From assembly GCF_051622035.1 (NCBI RefSeq), contig NC_135367.1, positions 13,258,501 to 13,322,500 on the forward strand: a DNA stretch of 64,000 nt, given 5' to 3'. The translations under genes were made by a program, and so were the position numbers. Shown here piece by piece: positions 50,600 through 63,500 of this stretch. Source of the DNA: Arctopsyche grandis (Eukaryota; Arthropoda; Insecta; Trichoptera; Hydropsychidae). Positions within the stretch are counted from its first letter, which is position 1. Each line of letters starts with the position of its first letter. Under the pieces are notes generated by a model. It did not search any database. It had not been told where the DNA came from and saw nothing but the letters and a program-made list of their open reading frames with translations.

Positions 50600-50820
50600 A
50601 TGGGAGCGAGTGCATTTAGAGCAGAGCGCTTTGATTGGTCAAGCTAATGTTGGCATCCGTGTGCACTATGTACGTATCCACAATGGCGTCCGTTTACTTT
50701 CTTCCCGCTTAGCTAATCAACCCCTTCACTGCCGCAAACCACTTTCACTCGGTTCACTTTCTCAACACGGCGGCAGGCGTCTGCGTTGCCTTGAAACAAA
50801 ACGAACGATAAATAAATGGA
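50600..50820 (+). promoter_or_regulatory. Possible promoter: CpG-richer patch with CCAAT boxes
   Basis: Contains AACCAATGGGAGCG, GATTGGTCAAG, AACACGGCGGCAGGCG and a local rise in GC in an AT-rich region. It could be an alternative first exon/promoter for the gene at 49663-63720. There is no direct support. Confidence 0.25.
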
Positions 50821-53800
50821 GTTAAACAACAGAAAAAATATCAAGGTCATTCGCGCTTACTCGCGATTAATGGTCGATTTTGGTCTTAATTTTACATATT
50901 CTAAAACGTGTGACATTTGTGTGTGCGAACTAGTTTTGCGCTCCACATATATTCGAATAACATATTATAAAACTTTTTTTATGTCGACGCTATTTGACAT
51001 TATAAAATCACGCTCGCGCATACTTGCTCACACACACACACACATATATACAAGCCTTTATATTGTAAAAGTGTAATAGGTATGTACAATATATGTTAGT
51101 ATTGTATTGTGTATTATTCATTTTGCACTAAAGCTAGATTATTATAACGCGCTCACGTTACGATCGACTGGTTTTTGGCGTTAGTTTATATAGTGAAAAG
51201 AGTTTTTCGCGTTGTATAACATTTTCGCAGAATCGTGATGTTTTCAAAAATGAATTAAAAATCGTTTTTGCTATCGAACGCTTTCCAAATTTTTTCGTGT
51301 TTGTACGTACATATTTGCTCGTTTTATAATTATCTACATTTTTTCCTGATTGGAATAAGAACATAATCTAATATATAATTTCGAAAGAGACTTTGTAAGT
51401 ATTGTTGGTTGGGAATCGAAAACAAGTCAGTTTCTATGACGATTCGATTGGTTGGATATTATTTTTTTTTCGATTCAAATAAACTTAATAAAAAAACAAA
51501 TGAATATTTACTATTAGATTCGCCATGTTTACGCTGTTTATATTAAAAATACTGAGCGAAGCCGGGTAAAACAACTTTTTTCTAGATCATGAAAACGTGA
51601 TTAGTGATCGATTCTGAGTTCGAATCAGTCAAAATCTCGAGTTCGAATTTTCGCATGATCACAAAACTTCATCTATTGTTACTACGTATGTACATAGATA
51701 AAGTAAAAATGGTAAAAACTACCTACAAAATAGATCTCTAATAGAAAAATTAATTAATTAATTAATCAAACAAATTTTCAATAGAGGGTGGTGTTAAATT
51801 CTCAGAGGCTTGCCTGGAGAAAACATTGGTGGTAGTAAACAGTATATATAGAAGTTTTTTATAGAAGTTTTTTTAGAACATTTTGTTGGCAGTGTTTTAG
51901 CTGTGACGTTACATATATATGTCAAATCGAAACTACTGTTATAGTACGGCAAGCGTTATCTTACACAGACACGCAGACACAGAATAGCGATATTCATATT
52001 ATATGTATGTATGATTTCAAAAAGGGTCATTTGCTTTGATTATTTATATTTTTTATTTTGATTATTTAATTTGTACAAAATAAGGAAACCGGATGAAATT
52101 TGTACAATATATTACAGAATTGCTTCAGCGTGAAAAAAAATTGGTGACCTCGCTCACACCACGAGCCGTCTGCGTTTAATCTTGACATTGACTTTGAGAA
52201 TGTTTTCACATGGGTAAAACAATGCAATATTTCATGAAAATTTAGTGATGAATAACAATCGCCGTAATACTTTATAAGTAGGAATATGTATGTACATGCA
52301 TATGTATATATGCCTAATTTGGAGAAAGGTTGCCTTTCGCAAAACAAAAACAATTAATTTGTTTGTGATTGAGTTTTTTCCGTTTCTATGACGTCATTGC
52401 TAAATTTAAGTAAAAAGATAAAACACAATAATAGATTTACATACATGTGTGCTTTCTTTGTTTATTTAGCTAACAATCAAATTTAATCTCGAGTTTACAA
52501 ACTTATGTAATATTGTGTCAGACGTCAAATGTCAAGCAACGTAAAATGTAAACATGGTAGTAGACTTTTTTCTTCGATACAATTTATCGACACAAAACAG
52601 CATCAGTTCTGGCTCATTATTCGAAGATTTGCCTCGACTTTCACCTCTAAACATACACGGGTTGGGTTTTGCATAATAATAGGCCTTTTCTATATAAATC
52701 TTGTCACTCGAACGTATTAATTAGTTTACGACATCTGACAGACAGTCGCAATTAAGCCTATTAGATCCACACACTCGCAACTATAATCGAAGGTACCGGT
52801 GAAATTTACCAGGCGTTGTCTGGCCTATTACCGATTGAAACAATGTCAAAAATTGGGTCGGAAATACGACATTTTGTTTAGTTTTTATTTATAATGTCAT
52901 TCGCGTGCGACATGCAATATTGTTTGTTGATTGTTTATGCGCGGAATGTTGTCTATTTTGAAATTTCCTCGAAGTTTCCCAATATCTCTAATGGAGTCGT
53001 TAAGTTTCCATCAACAATTAATTGTTTTATACATAGTGCTACCTGGAAACTAAGGAAATAGTATTTAATATCCGGCATCCATTTGCTGAAATTTGTATAC
53101 ATACATTTAATACTGTCTATCACAGATGTTAAATGGCATGCTGACTTAAAATGTCATGCCTACAATGAAAAAAGATTATTGTATATTTGATTCTATTATA
53201 CATGTGTATATAAAATATATTAAGCAATCATGAAGTCTATACGTAATACTAATTTTCAAACGTAAAAATAATTTAATCAATACATCATTTGTTCATAAAT
53301 AACAAAAGAATGACAATTTTACTTTATTTCAAAATTATGTTTTGAAATTATATTTATGATTAATTTTAAGGAAAATAATTAAATAGAATATATTTTATAT
53401 TGATAATTTCAGCTTTCTTATTAAGAATCTTGGATTATGAAATTTGCTTCTAAAAAGTTTGAGCAATACCAGTAAGTACTCAATGCTTGTATTAATATCA
53501 GTATGTACCCAATATTTTTAGTACCCGACGTTGCACAGGTAAATTTTTCAATAATCTATTATTTTTCTCACTTCCAATTTTGTGAGAAGATAACTCAATT
53601 GTCAATATACATTTATGACGAACTAGCGAAAGTACACAGCTGCGTTTGGGCTAAAGTTTGCATTTAATAAATATTGATTGAAGTCTTACATGTCAATCGA
53701 CAGTAGTGCCAACCGATGATAATCAGTTTCCAATCAGTGCCAACGAATGATATCCAATATAATATTATCGATACAGGTAATTTATATTGTTAATTTAACG

Positions 53801-54689
53801 AAAGCATGCAACATACATTAAATGATTAGATTGATTGATACAAATCAGATATTTTTATTGAAATGATGAAAAGTGATTCGGTTTAATAGTTGTAAGCGAA
53901 TTAAGCAATCGGAAAATCTGCGAAATGAAAGTATACAATTGAATTTATATTATTTACTTGTATAACTGTGTATTTAATTACATATGTACATATATATTTA
54001 CTGCACGGAACAGAAACAAGCTGAACATTCGTTCGTACGCACAAGGCACTTCGCCTTTTCCTAATAATTAACAATTGATAATATGTAAATTGTGTAACTG
54101 TTTCGCTCGATAAATAATAATTAAACTTTAAACCGAATACCGATTGTGTGTGTCGTTTCGTAACTGCAGTAAGCACTTTCGTCGTTGTACAATAAAACTT
54201 ACGCCATTACCAAACTAACTCGAATTTGATGAATTGTGCGGCTGCTTATAAAAGCGTGGTGAATCGTAACGAGCGTAACATTGGGCGATTAGATTTGTTT
54301 GTGTTCGGTTTTCAGCTGAAAAGCATAATGTAATAGTTTGCCAATCACGTTGGAGGTTGAATATACATATATAACATTTGAAATAATATTGTAACAAGGT
54401 TTTCATAGTGTTTTACTGCTGCTCTAATTCGTGTGATAAGCTCAAACCATGGAATATGGGCTATAATCCAACTATAAAATGGGTGAAAATATAGAACCTT
54501 TATGTATTATTTTCACCTTTATGACAGTTGGGATTAATGATTAGATATCGTATGTTTGATATTTTATTTTAAAACAAAAGAACTCTCTTAAAATTAGTTA
54601 TTCAGTTATTAATGATTCCCTTTGTATATATTTTACTATTTTTGTATGGGACAATATATGTATATTATGTAATTTACAATGACACTATG

Positions 54690-54905
54690 GATTTTAGATT
54701 TAATGAAGGATGAAGACCTTTCCAATACGCTCTCATTTGTCTCTGTTTTGAGCAACTCCCATCCATTTCGCTCCACACATTTTTCTAATTGCATCCAGTC
54801 TCTCCGTTGTAGTTTTCCTTACCTAGACCATTCTCTTGGGTACTATTTGAACACTTATTTTACTTCTACATGACCTGCCCACTGTCATTTCAATCTCTAT
54901 ATATG
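54690..54905 (-). mobile_element. Decayed non-LTR retrotransposon 3' end
   Basis: Contains GATGAAGACCTTTCCAATAC, TTTGTCTCTGTTTTGAGCA and CATGACCTGCCCACTGTCAT, matching the copies at 11404 and 18580 with many differences. No open frame. Confidence 0.55.
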
Positions 54906-56499
54906 TTTTTACTATAAAATCCAAATTCATCTGAGTAAAACTAAGAATTAATTAAATTTTCTTTCATATATGTAATGTATTGCATTGTATGTATATTAAG
55001 ACAAGAAATATATGTATGCATCTCTCAGAGAAGTATTAGCATTTGCAGTTTTAATACTGATTAAGTGATTACATATTATTATTGTGTAATAGTTTTGTTG
55101 AGAATTTTAAATGAGCAAGTTTTTTAAAACATTTTATTTTCGGAAAAGTCAGACTACCCCTGACACACAGATTACTAGTAAAAACCCTTAGTGATTTCGT
55201 ATTACATATACTTTTCTAAATTTAATTACTAACTTTATTTGTATTGTATTTTTTGTTTTCATTGTGTAAAATGGTCATTTTTGGATTGTATAAATAAATA
55301 AATACAATATAAACATTAATTCAGTACTGTACATATGTATAGTGCATTTATCACATGAAGGCATGTTTTATTAATTTGATTGGGCAGGTTTTTAATTTAT
55401 AGGAAACAAATACATGTACATTGAAACTGTACTAGTGACTAAAACTGCTTAAAAAACTGTATGTATGTATGTGTATTGCGTTACAGTTATAGAGACCTTT
55501 TTTTTGAGAAAATACATATGTATACATACATACGTTCCTTTTAGCAAATTTTGGTATGTGCATATATGTATGCACCTACTGCAATAATATATAGTACGTA
55601 TTCAAGTAATACAAGTTTCATTTTTAAACTTTTTTACAACTTTAATCGCTCTAGCAACACCAGATAATTCAGCTAGTACTTACTGAAAAACTATTGATAA
55701 ATTAGAGATCCACTTTATGTCAGTTTGTATGAATGGGGCAGAATATAATTCTCGTGCGACCAATTTTCAGGTCAAGCACACAATAATGTAATGCAGTTAT
55801 TTTTTTATCTCGATTTTTTTTATCATTTATTCAACTAGAGAGCCTTGAAAATTAGAGTAGTTACGCTCCGAACGCTTGTACGGGTTGAGTATATTAATTG
55901 CATTTGCAACATTTGCTAGTGCCTTCGGGCGACGAGAGATTATTGCATACACGCCGATGTTTCTCAAAGTTTCGCCAGTCAATTATCCAAATAAAAGTCG
56001 CAATGAACTGTGTAATCTACGATACATTTTTGAAACAAACGTGTACGAACCCTATCAACGGTGACGTTGATATTTTTTAACCGGTTCGAGCGGGTCTCGG
56101 TGCTATCATTTGGAAAATATACAAAGTAAGGCTCGAATTAAATAACTGTATTTAAATGGATAAAACATTTTTTTTTTAAAAACAAACCTTGTAATAAATA
56201 TTTTAGTCTTTTATTGCATACTGGTATATTGTTGGTTCGATTTTCAGCTGTTTCAATATTTTTTTACAGCTTAACAATGGCGAGAAGTAACTTAGCATAT
56301 TCTGTACCGTCTCGGATGCTTATTAATTATGTATTATTAATTTCATTCTGTAATGAATATTCTCTACATAAATATGGAATTAAAACATGAAAATTTTTTA
56401 TGTAAAATACTGATTTCTCAAACGCGTTAAATTGAGAATAAAATGTTGTATTACGGACTATGTTTTACTATTTGTCTTATTTGGTTTACTCTTTTAATT

Positions 56500-56690
56500 C
56501 TGACCAACGCCGATCAGCGTTTTACCAATAACCCCATCAGCTTGAAATACGCCTATCGGCTTTTTTTTTTTGAGTTTGTAAACAATAAACAAGAATACTA
56601 CCCGGCTAAGCCTTTCCAGGTAGCATTGAAAAAAAAATGCATTGGACATGGGTCGTGTAATCCGTGTCAATTTAGATTGTGAGCATTACA
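56500..56690. mobile_element. Fragment of the 302-bp TTAA MITE, opposite orientation
   Basis: Reads GACCAACGCCGATCAGCGTT, AGGTAGCATTGAAAAAAA and GCATTGGACATGGGTCGTG, the inverse of the intact copy at 56896-57197. The outer CCC end is lost. The 79-codon frame here is incidental. Confidence 0.7.
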
Positions 56691-56895
56691 TTTTAACAAC
56701 AATGAAGAAGATGGAACTATGTATGTAGTTTTGGAAACATTTCTTCTTTTGTTTATTTATTAGAAATTAGAAAGACTTCTTTTGTTTATTTTATATTGTT
56801 GCAAGATATATTAAAGAGTCTAAACACACCTTTAGAAAACTCGAAATCCTCGGCGATATTTATCTAGGGTGGTGATCTAGGGTTCAAAAGGTTAA

Positions 56896-57197
56896 CCCTT
56901 TGAGTGCTGACGTCTTTTCTGTTGTAAGCCCACCGCGCTGAAAATTTTGCCAACATTTCCAACTAGAATTATTTAGAAATCCAATAGAAAGCAGTTATAA
57001 AAATTGTGGCTAATCCAAACAAACACGAATTGCACGACCCATGTTCAATGCATTTTTTTCAATGCTACCTTTAAAGACTTAGCAGGTAGTGTTCTTGTTT
57101 ACTTTGTACATGCAAAATTTACAACGCCTATCAGAGTTTTGCAGGCCCATGGACTTGTCAGCAAAACGCCGATCAGCGTTGGTCAGCATTCAAAGGG
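56896..57197. mobile_element. 302-bp MITE, piggyBac-type ends and TTAA duplication
   Basis: Starts CCCTTTGAGTGCTGACG and ends with TCAGCATTCAAAGGG, with TTAA at 56892-56895 and 57198-57201. End sequence resembles that of the 23683-24588 element (CCCTTTGACTGCTAC), suggesting one transposase moved both. Confidence 0.85.
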
Positions 57198-57688
57198 TTA
57201 AATAAATTTACTTGCAATGCAAATATAACATTTTCGGCAAGTTAAGATGAGTATGTGATTTAACGAAATTTAAATTTATTGTAAAAAATATATTGAAAAG
57301 TCTAGTTAAAAGTAGATTTAAACGGGTTAGTGTTTTAATAGATTATACAGTTTAGTTTGGCGAATGAATTTGAATTAAAAGGATGTTCATTTTTTTTATT
57401 TATATTGCACATAATTCGAAATGCGAACGATAATTTCATAATTTAAAAATTTAAAGGGTCAGTGCAGTGCGAACTGGTTTCCAGTTTCGGCCCACTTTCG
57501 CCTTCTCGATATGCCGATCGGGTCAGGTCCGAACCGCAAGCTCAACATAAATTATATCATATTTTTTATGGGCGTATTTACTTAACCAACGAGACAAACA
57601 TTGGATTATTTAATCGATTTATTTCAAAACGCATTGAAGGAAAATGCTATTGATTGCACAATCGCAATATATAGGTATAATAAATTAA

Positions 57689-58081
57689 GGTCTACCTCAC
57701 GACACCGAAAGTGAAAAGGTCGAAAAAGCAAATATCGGAAGGCAAAGATCGAAAATCGAAAAATCTTAAGTCGAAAGATCAAAAAAAAAAGGGTGCATGT
57801 TAAATGGTACTATGTAAATATAATATATTATATATCAGTGGCATGCGGTGAAATTTTTTTTTTGTCATACAGCCTTGTTTAATGTGCGCGCGCAGGATAC
57901 GGGAGGAAAAGCCTGTTCCTCTTGTTCCTGTTTTATCCTGCTCGCGCAAATTAAGTGAGTATGTACCGTTTACCATGCACCCATTATTTTATCTTTCGAC
58001 TAAGATCTTTCGATTTTCGATATTTGCCTTCCGATATTTGCGTTTTCGGGCGTTTCACATTCGGGCCCGTGAGGTAGACCC
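57689..58081. mobile_element. Compound fold-back: GGTCTACCTCACG module with a hairpin MITE inside
   Basis: Ends GGTCTACCTCACG (57689) and CGTGAGGTAGACC (58080) are inverted, with inverted blocks CAAATATCGGAAGGCAAAG and GATCGAAAATCGAAA. From 57836 the interior carries the left half of a CAGTGGCATGCGG hairpin MITE. A complete hairpin MITE follows at 58097. Confidence 0.75.
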
Positions 58082-58096
58082 ATATATAATATATAT

Positions 58097-58266
58097 CAGT
58101 GGCATGCGCTGAAATTATCTCTTTTTTTGTCATACAGCCTTGTTTAATGTGCGCGCGCAGGATACGGGAGGAAAATCCTGTTCCTCTTGTTCCTGTGGTA
58201 TCCTGCTCGCGCAAATTAAGTGAGGATGTACGACGGGGGGAGAGAGATTTTAACCGCACGCTACTG
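58097..58266. mobile_element. Hairpin hAT-type MITE
   Basis: CAGTGGCATGCGCTG start, GCACGCTACTG end, hairpin core GCGCGCGCAGGATACGGGAG. Flanks ATATATAT and ATATACAT are a rough 8-bp duplication. Confidence 0.75.
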
Positions 58267-59370
58267 ATATACATATATACTAACCGTTTTTCATATGTAT
58301 GCATGGTAAATGAACATTTTAGACTTTTTTACGGTCACCCAATAAATTAATATATGTATATATGAGGTTTTTTTTTTAAATTACTACCATCCTCCTAAGT
58401 ACGTATGTAAATTAAGTGAGTTTATTATTGTTATAGTCGTCAGAAGTGTTGCTAGGGCTGGCGCCCGCCAAACATTTCATACATATATGAATTTTCAATT
58501 TGAAAATATGGCGGCAGGGCGCGGCCAGTCGCTCTGAAAAAGTCGATTTCTTCTTATGTTGGTCACGTTCCGGCGAGTGGTCGCCGCCATCGCCATTGCT
58601 GCTGGTATTTAGACCAGTTTTCGATACTCCAGTTCCGGCTCCCCTCCCCCTCTCGACTCAGCAGCACTGTCACATTCTTCGACTAATTTTGCACCAAGTT
58701 CCCATCGATATTTTGGACCAAATTTGTCAAATTTGCGAAATGCTAATTGCTCGCCGTTGCCAACTGCAACATATTTGACCAATAGAGTAGACGCCTCTAT
58801 TCGTGAATGCGACACTAAATAGGACTGAAATTTGTCGCTTAGTGAAGAGCTCGATGAATATTATTATATTTCAGAATCCATTTGAACCAGCGGAATGAAT
58901 ACCCTTCAATTCAAACTTTGGTATTTTTATTTTAGATTTTCATGATGCATTTTTTTTAATTTTCAGGGGCAATTTCAAATTTGAATATATCGAAAAATCT
59001 TGAAACAATAGATATACAAAAAAAGTAGATAATATAAGAATACGGGAGACATTACAGAAATTTATTCAGTGTAGGCCTTAGGGAACACAGCAATTGTGCA
59101 TAGATCATGCGAAGGTTGACCACTTGGATATAAGCTAAATTAAAAATTTATAAGGACCCCGTGTCAGTACTTTTTTGCCTACTATGGCGCTCTACTTACT
59201 GATAGCAATATATATTTTATATCGTCAATTGGCGTTAAGCATACATTTTATACAAATGTTCAACGGTTAGTCTTTTGACTTTCTCATACATATTTTTACT
59301 TTATCTATGTACGTAGTAACAATACATGAAGTTTTTTTTTATATGCCTATACATATATGTACATACGTAG

Positions 59371-59531
59371 CAGTGGCGTGCGCTGAAATTCTCTCTCTTT
59401 TTGTCGTACAGCCTTATTTAATGTGCACGAGCAGGATACAAGAGGAACAGGCTGTTCCTCTTGTATCCTGTTCGTGCACATTAAGTAAGGCTGTACGACA
59501 AAAAGAGAGAGAATTTCAGCGCACGCCACTG
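59371..59531. mobile_element. 161-bp near-perfect hairpin hAT-type MITE with 8-bp duplication
   Basis: CAGTGGCGTGCGCTGAAATT and its inverse bound two 80-bp arms that differ at about two positions with no loop. ATACGTAG is present on both sides (59363-59370 and 59532-59539). CAGTGGCG ends with an 8-bp duplication are the hAT superfamily signature. It interrupts a repeat whose uninterrupted inverse copy is at 51560-51720. Confidence 0.9.
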
Positions 59532-60248
59532 ATACGTAGTATGAATATGTATATGAAGTTTTGTGATCATGTGAAAATTCAACCTCGAGATTTTGACTGA
59601 TTTTACTAACTGACTCTGAATCGATTAGTAATCTCGTTTTCATAGTTTTTAAAAATTGTGTGTACTTTGGAGATAATTTGAATACCGTTAATCCTATGAC
59701 ACCGTAGCTTTGTACTGGTCAATGAAATGCTAATCGTTACGTTATAATTTTTAAGTCGACCAGAAGTGGAACCTTCTCTTATCTTTTACTTTGACTTTTG
59801 AGTATCAAGGTTATTATTTTTGAGTATCAGTGTAATAAACTGAAATTGTATATATGTAAGTAATACATTAAGGTTAAGTTACACAATAAATTTGGTGAAG
59901 ATCCGTAGACCGGATGAGGTAGTTTACTCTTAATCATATTACCTTCTACTATTTTTTCGACCCTTCAAATGTGCGTGCTCTTCCCAAGAAAATTATTGTA
60001 ATCGTTGTATTAATATCATGTAAATAAAAAGATGTATGGTTTGATTTAGCCATTTGAATGTCAAGATCGTATACTGCTTTCGATTGGTAGTGAACGAGCA
60101 TTATTATGGTAATACAAGATTTTTAACTCATATGAATGCAGTTTTAATTTCTATCTAGATTCTTATAAGTTTCTTATTAGTAATTTTCAAAATCCGAAAC
60201 AATTAAATACATTTATTTATAATTACATAGTTCGATTTCAATTATTAA

Positions 60249-61712
60249 GAGGGCTGTACACCCGAAACCTTAATTATGTTGCCGTTCCTTTCTTCGACAT
60301 ATACATATATTGAGTGCAGTGGCGTAGCGTGAATTCCCGGTGCCCCCCCGCAAAATATTTTACGGCGCCCCCCCCCTCTCCCATATATTAATATTAGCAA
60401 AATAACTTTCCAAATTAATATTTATACTTTTTGACGTATCGATATGTGTACCTATGTATATATCAAAGTGCATTAATAGTTTAATCTGGACGACCAACAA
60501 GCAGTGCACAATCTGTTTAATGTAACTGATGGTGAATTTTCCTTAAAAACTTCTCACCTGTAAACGAAAAATTTATAAATTTTATTGGTTTTAGTCATAT
60601 AATTTTGTTTTATTGTTTACACATTGAAAAAATATATACAAGAATAAGAGAATTCTCAGCTAATAGGTTGAAGTGGCACTGACGTTCAAAAGATGGAAAA
60701 AGACGGTAGTCTTCTAGCCCTATTGGCATAGATCAATTACACTATGAGGATAAATTCAAAATACTTTAATGTATGTACATACACATATAGTACAAATAGG
60801 TTGAAAAATAAGAGAAGTTTTTAAAAAATTACGGAACAAATTAAAAAATCTGTGAAAAAGGCGCGCTTCGTGGCGCCCCCCAGGTCTCGGCGTCCCCCCT
60901 GCAGGCGCGGTAGTTACGCCACTGCACTGATTGAGTGAATGTATATATTGGGTGAATGCGACAATATATATCAATATATATATATAGAGTGAATGCGACA
61001 CTTGCGCTTTGACCAGATAATACGTATTTTAAATCGACAAAATCGAGGTTTTGTATTATCCAATTTTCTCCTCCGAAACTGGACCAATTTTTAAAAAAAT
61101 TTCATCATCGGTATGAGAAAAATATTTTCTATGCAATTGTGCGCGTATTTTTTTTAAAATCGACCGTTAAATAAGAACGCTGACCTCTTAAGAGGGCTGG
61201 ACAGCAGCACCTTGTCCATACAAACGTACTATACTTATCCCTTCCTCAATTATGGCACTAGAGAAATTATTTTTAATATGCTATGGATATCCACCATTGG
61301 GGTGCATCTATCGTTTTATTTTTTTGATTAATTATTTTTTAAAGGAGCTAGGAGCTGCCAAAAATCTATAAAATCGCCTCTTTTTTACACCCACGAAACG
61401 AGTCCAGCGTGCTTATTTAACGGTCGATTTTTAAAAAAATACGCCGATAGATGCACAGAAAGTATCTTTCTCATATCGATGATGAAATTTTTTTAAAAAA
61501 TGGTCCAGTTTTGGAGGAGAAAATAGTAGAATACGAAACCTCGATTTTGTCAATTTAAAATACGTTTTATCTGGCCGAAGCGCAACTGTCGCATTCACTC
61601 AATATTTATATTGATATATATTGTCGCATTCACTCAATATATACATACACTCAATATATATATCGAAGAAAGGAACGGTAACAGAAATTAAGGTTTCGGG
61701 TGTACAGCCCTC
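60249..61712. mobile_element. Large fold-back element with inverted arms, TTAA at both borders
   Basis: GAGGGCTGTACACCCGAAAC on the left and its inverse on the right, bordered by TTAA (60245-60248 and 61713-61716). Long inner arms are also inverted: left about 60938-61185, right about 61400-61660, sharing GTGAATGCGACA, AAAATCGAGGTTT, CTGGACCA and AATCGACCGTTAAATAAG. A 613-bp MITE splits the left arm. A third end-like AAGAGGGCTGGACAG lies at about 61191. No transposase frame. Confidence 0.8.
60317..60929. mobile_element. hAT-type MITE inserted in the fold-back element
   Basis: Starts CAGTGGCGTAGCGTG and ends TTACGCCACTGCACTG. ATTGAGTG flanks both sides (60309-60316, 60930-60937), an exact 8-bp duplication. 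The ends hold C-rich runs (GGTGCCCCCCC, GGCGCCCCCC). The right end has five extra bases relative to the left. Confidence 0.8.
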
Positions 61713-63500
61713 TTAAGGGCTGAAAGAAGTCTTTGAAAGATCATATGTAGATATTAATTAAGTAGATAATTAAGATAGAAAGATCATATAAATTTTGACT
61801 TTTGTCCAAAAACAAAATATTGATAAATGAAACATTTGAAAATTTTCAAATGAATATAATTTTCTAGAATTATAAAACTATTTCCGAATAGTTTGTTTCG
61901 AAGACAGAATCAATTAGCATTCGTGTGACACAATTCAAGGATATTCTGCGTGCTATGAATCGTCAAAAAATTCGCTGCTAAACAAAAAAAAGAAAAAGTA
62001 AACGGAATAATAAAACCCGTTAACCTATACACATACGTCATACCGAACTGTCAAACGCACGTGGCTTTTGAAATATAGTCAATGCAAATTTCAACACATG
62101 CATGACCACCTTTCGAAAATATTTGTTCATACATGAGTACATGTACCTAACATTTTTTAAAGCACTTTTTCGCAAATCAGAGTGAAAATTTCTTCACACC
62201 AAATATCGAATTCGGTTCGCGCTGCCGTTTTATTACTTCAGTTTGCATTTTAAATTCGTTCAGTGATTGACAACGGTGGCACACGAGGTGCATCTCAACT
62301 TTTATTTAAATGTGTACGATGGTGGATATAATACGATTTTATATCGTTTTATTTAGTATCTTTTAGAACCTGTTTTATTAAGTATTTTTTGATCAAGTCC
62401 AATGTTAATTTATAATCAAATTATTTTTGGAAAGGTTGAGCCGTTGACATTTCAACGGCGTAGAGCATTACAATAAAAAAAAATTTTTTTTATTTTTTTA
62501 GTTCATTTTCATATCATCAGTATTGCGTTTGTAGGTCACGAACGATCCGGTAGATCCAGTTTTTTTGTTTTTGTTTAATACGAAATAACTTTTGTTTGAT
62601 AAGTGGACCGAATAGTGTTAATCTGTTTGGAGAACACCTGTGGACAAAATCCCGTTCGCTCTGAAAAGTTTTACGAAATGAAAATACGTAATAGGTACGT
62701 GATCGTTTATATAACGATTGTTGGATACTAACTAAGTAGTCAGATGTATTAAAATTTTATTGAAGTTTAATTTGTTTTTTCCCCTTTTTGTATAATTTTT
62801 ATTGTGATACAATAAAAGTAGGAACCATTAAATTAAATTATGTCTTTCAATTTTGTTTTCAAAATTCCAAATTTATCCTTTTTTTATTACAAATTCAATT
62901 AAATACTTTCACTTTTTACATTGTTGCCTTAATGCCAGTGTATATGAAATAATTTATATGTATATAGTGTTTTAAATGTTCAAGTGCAAATAAAATGCAC
63001 TGTTTTTTTTACATTAATAGGGAAAGTGGAAAACCAATAATCTTTACATGTCGGGTCGGGTCATATAATTCGAAACATGCTCTCATTTTCCCTCCGATCG
63101 AACTTTCACTCAATGATAAAATACAGGTCGGGATATTGTAAGGGAAAGATCATTATATACGCTTGGTCTCTAATAGTTGGCCACTTGGATTTAAAGTAAA
63201 AAAAAATAACCTCAGTGGGGACCTTGTGTATCTATTTGATGCTCTTAATTTGATATATGTACATATGTATGTATGTATAAAATGTATGATTTTACTATTG
63301 ATATTAAAATTGACATAAGTAGCCAGTCACCAGGATAATTAATCTAAAATATTTATCCCGTATTTAAAAAAAAATAGAAGATCCTACATACACATTTATT
63401 ACTTTATTTATGTACGCATTCACAATAAATAAAGTTTTTTTTATTGCTTTAGTAAAATCTATAAAATCTTTTGTTATTTTTATTTATTTATTCATTATAG

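Larger units (their letters stand above)
49717..63500. other. Predicted 13.8-kb intron or intergenic interval, repeat-rich
   Basis: Besides the elements listed separately, 51060-54680, 54910-56490, 58400-59080 and 61720-63160 show no gene that I can support. Two related repeats occur at 51560-51720 and, in reverse, at 59285-59645 (interrupted by the MITE at 59371). Another pair with CCACTTGGAT and GGGGACC is at about 59100-59175 and 63175-63230. Confidence 0.45.

Noticed and set aside
51531-53545. GAGCGAAGCCGGGTA near 51557 and CCCGACGTTGCACAGGT near 53523, like ends of a known insect repeat type
   Set aside because: Too short and not clearly paired to define an element between them.
56443-56682. 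79-codon frame starting MLYYGLCFTICLIWF, looking like a signal peptide
   Set aside because: Its second half is the inverted fragment of the TTAA MITE, so the hydrophobic start is chance AT-rich text.
58500-58815. GC-richer patch with 92- and 68-codon frames on opposite strands
   Set aside because: Could be a repeat or an unrecognised exon, but neither frame shows a domain and there are no convincing splice sites.
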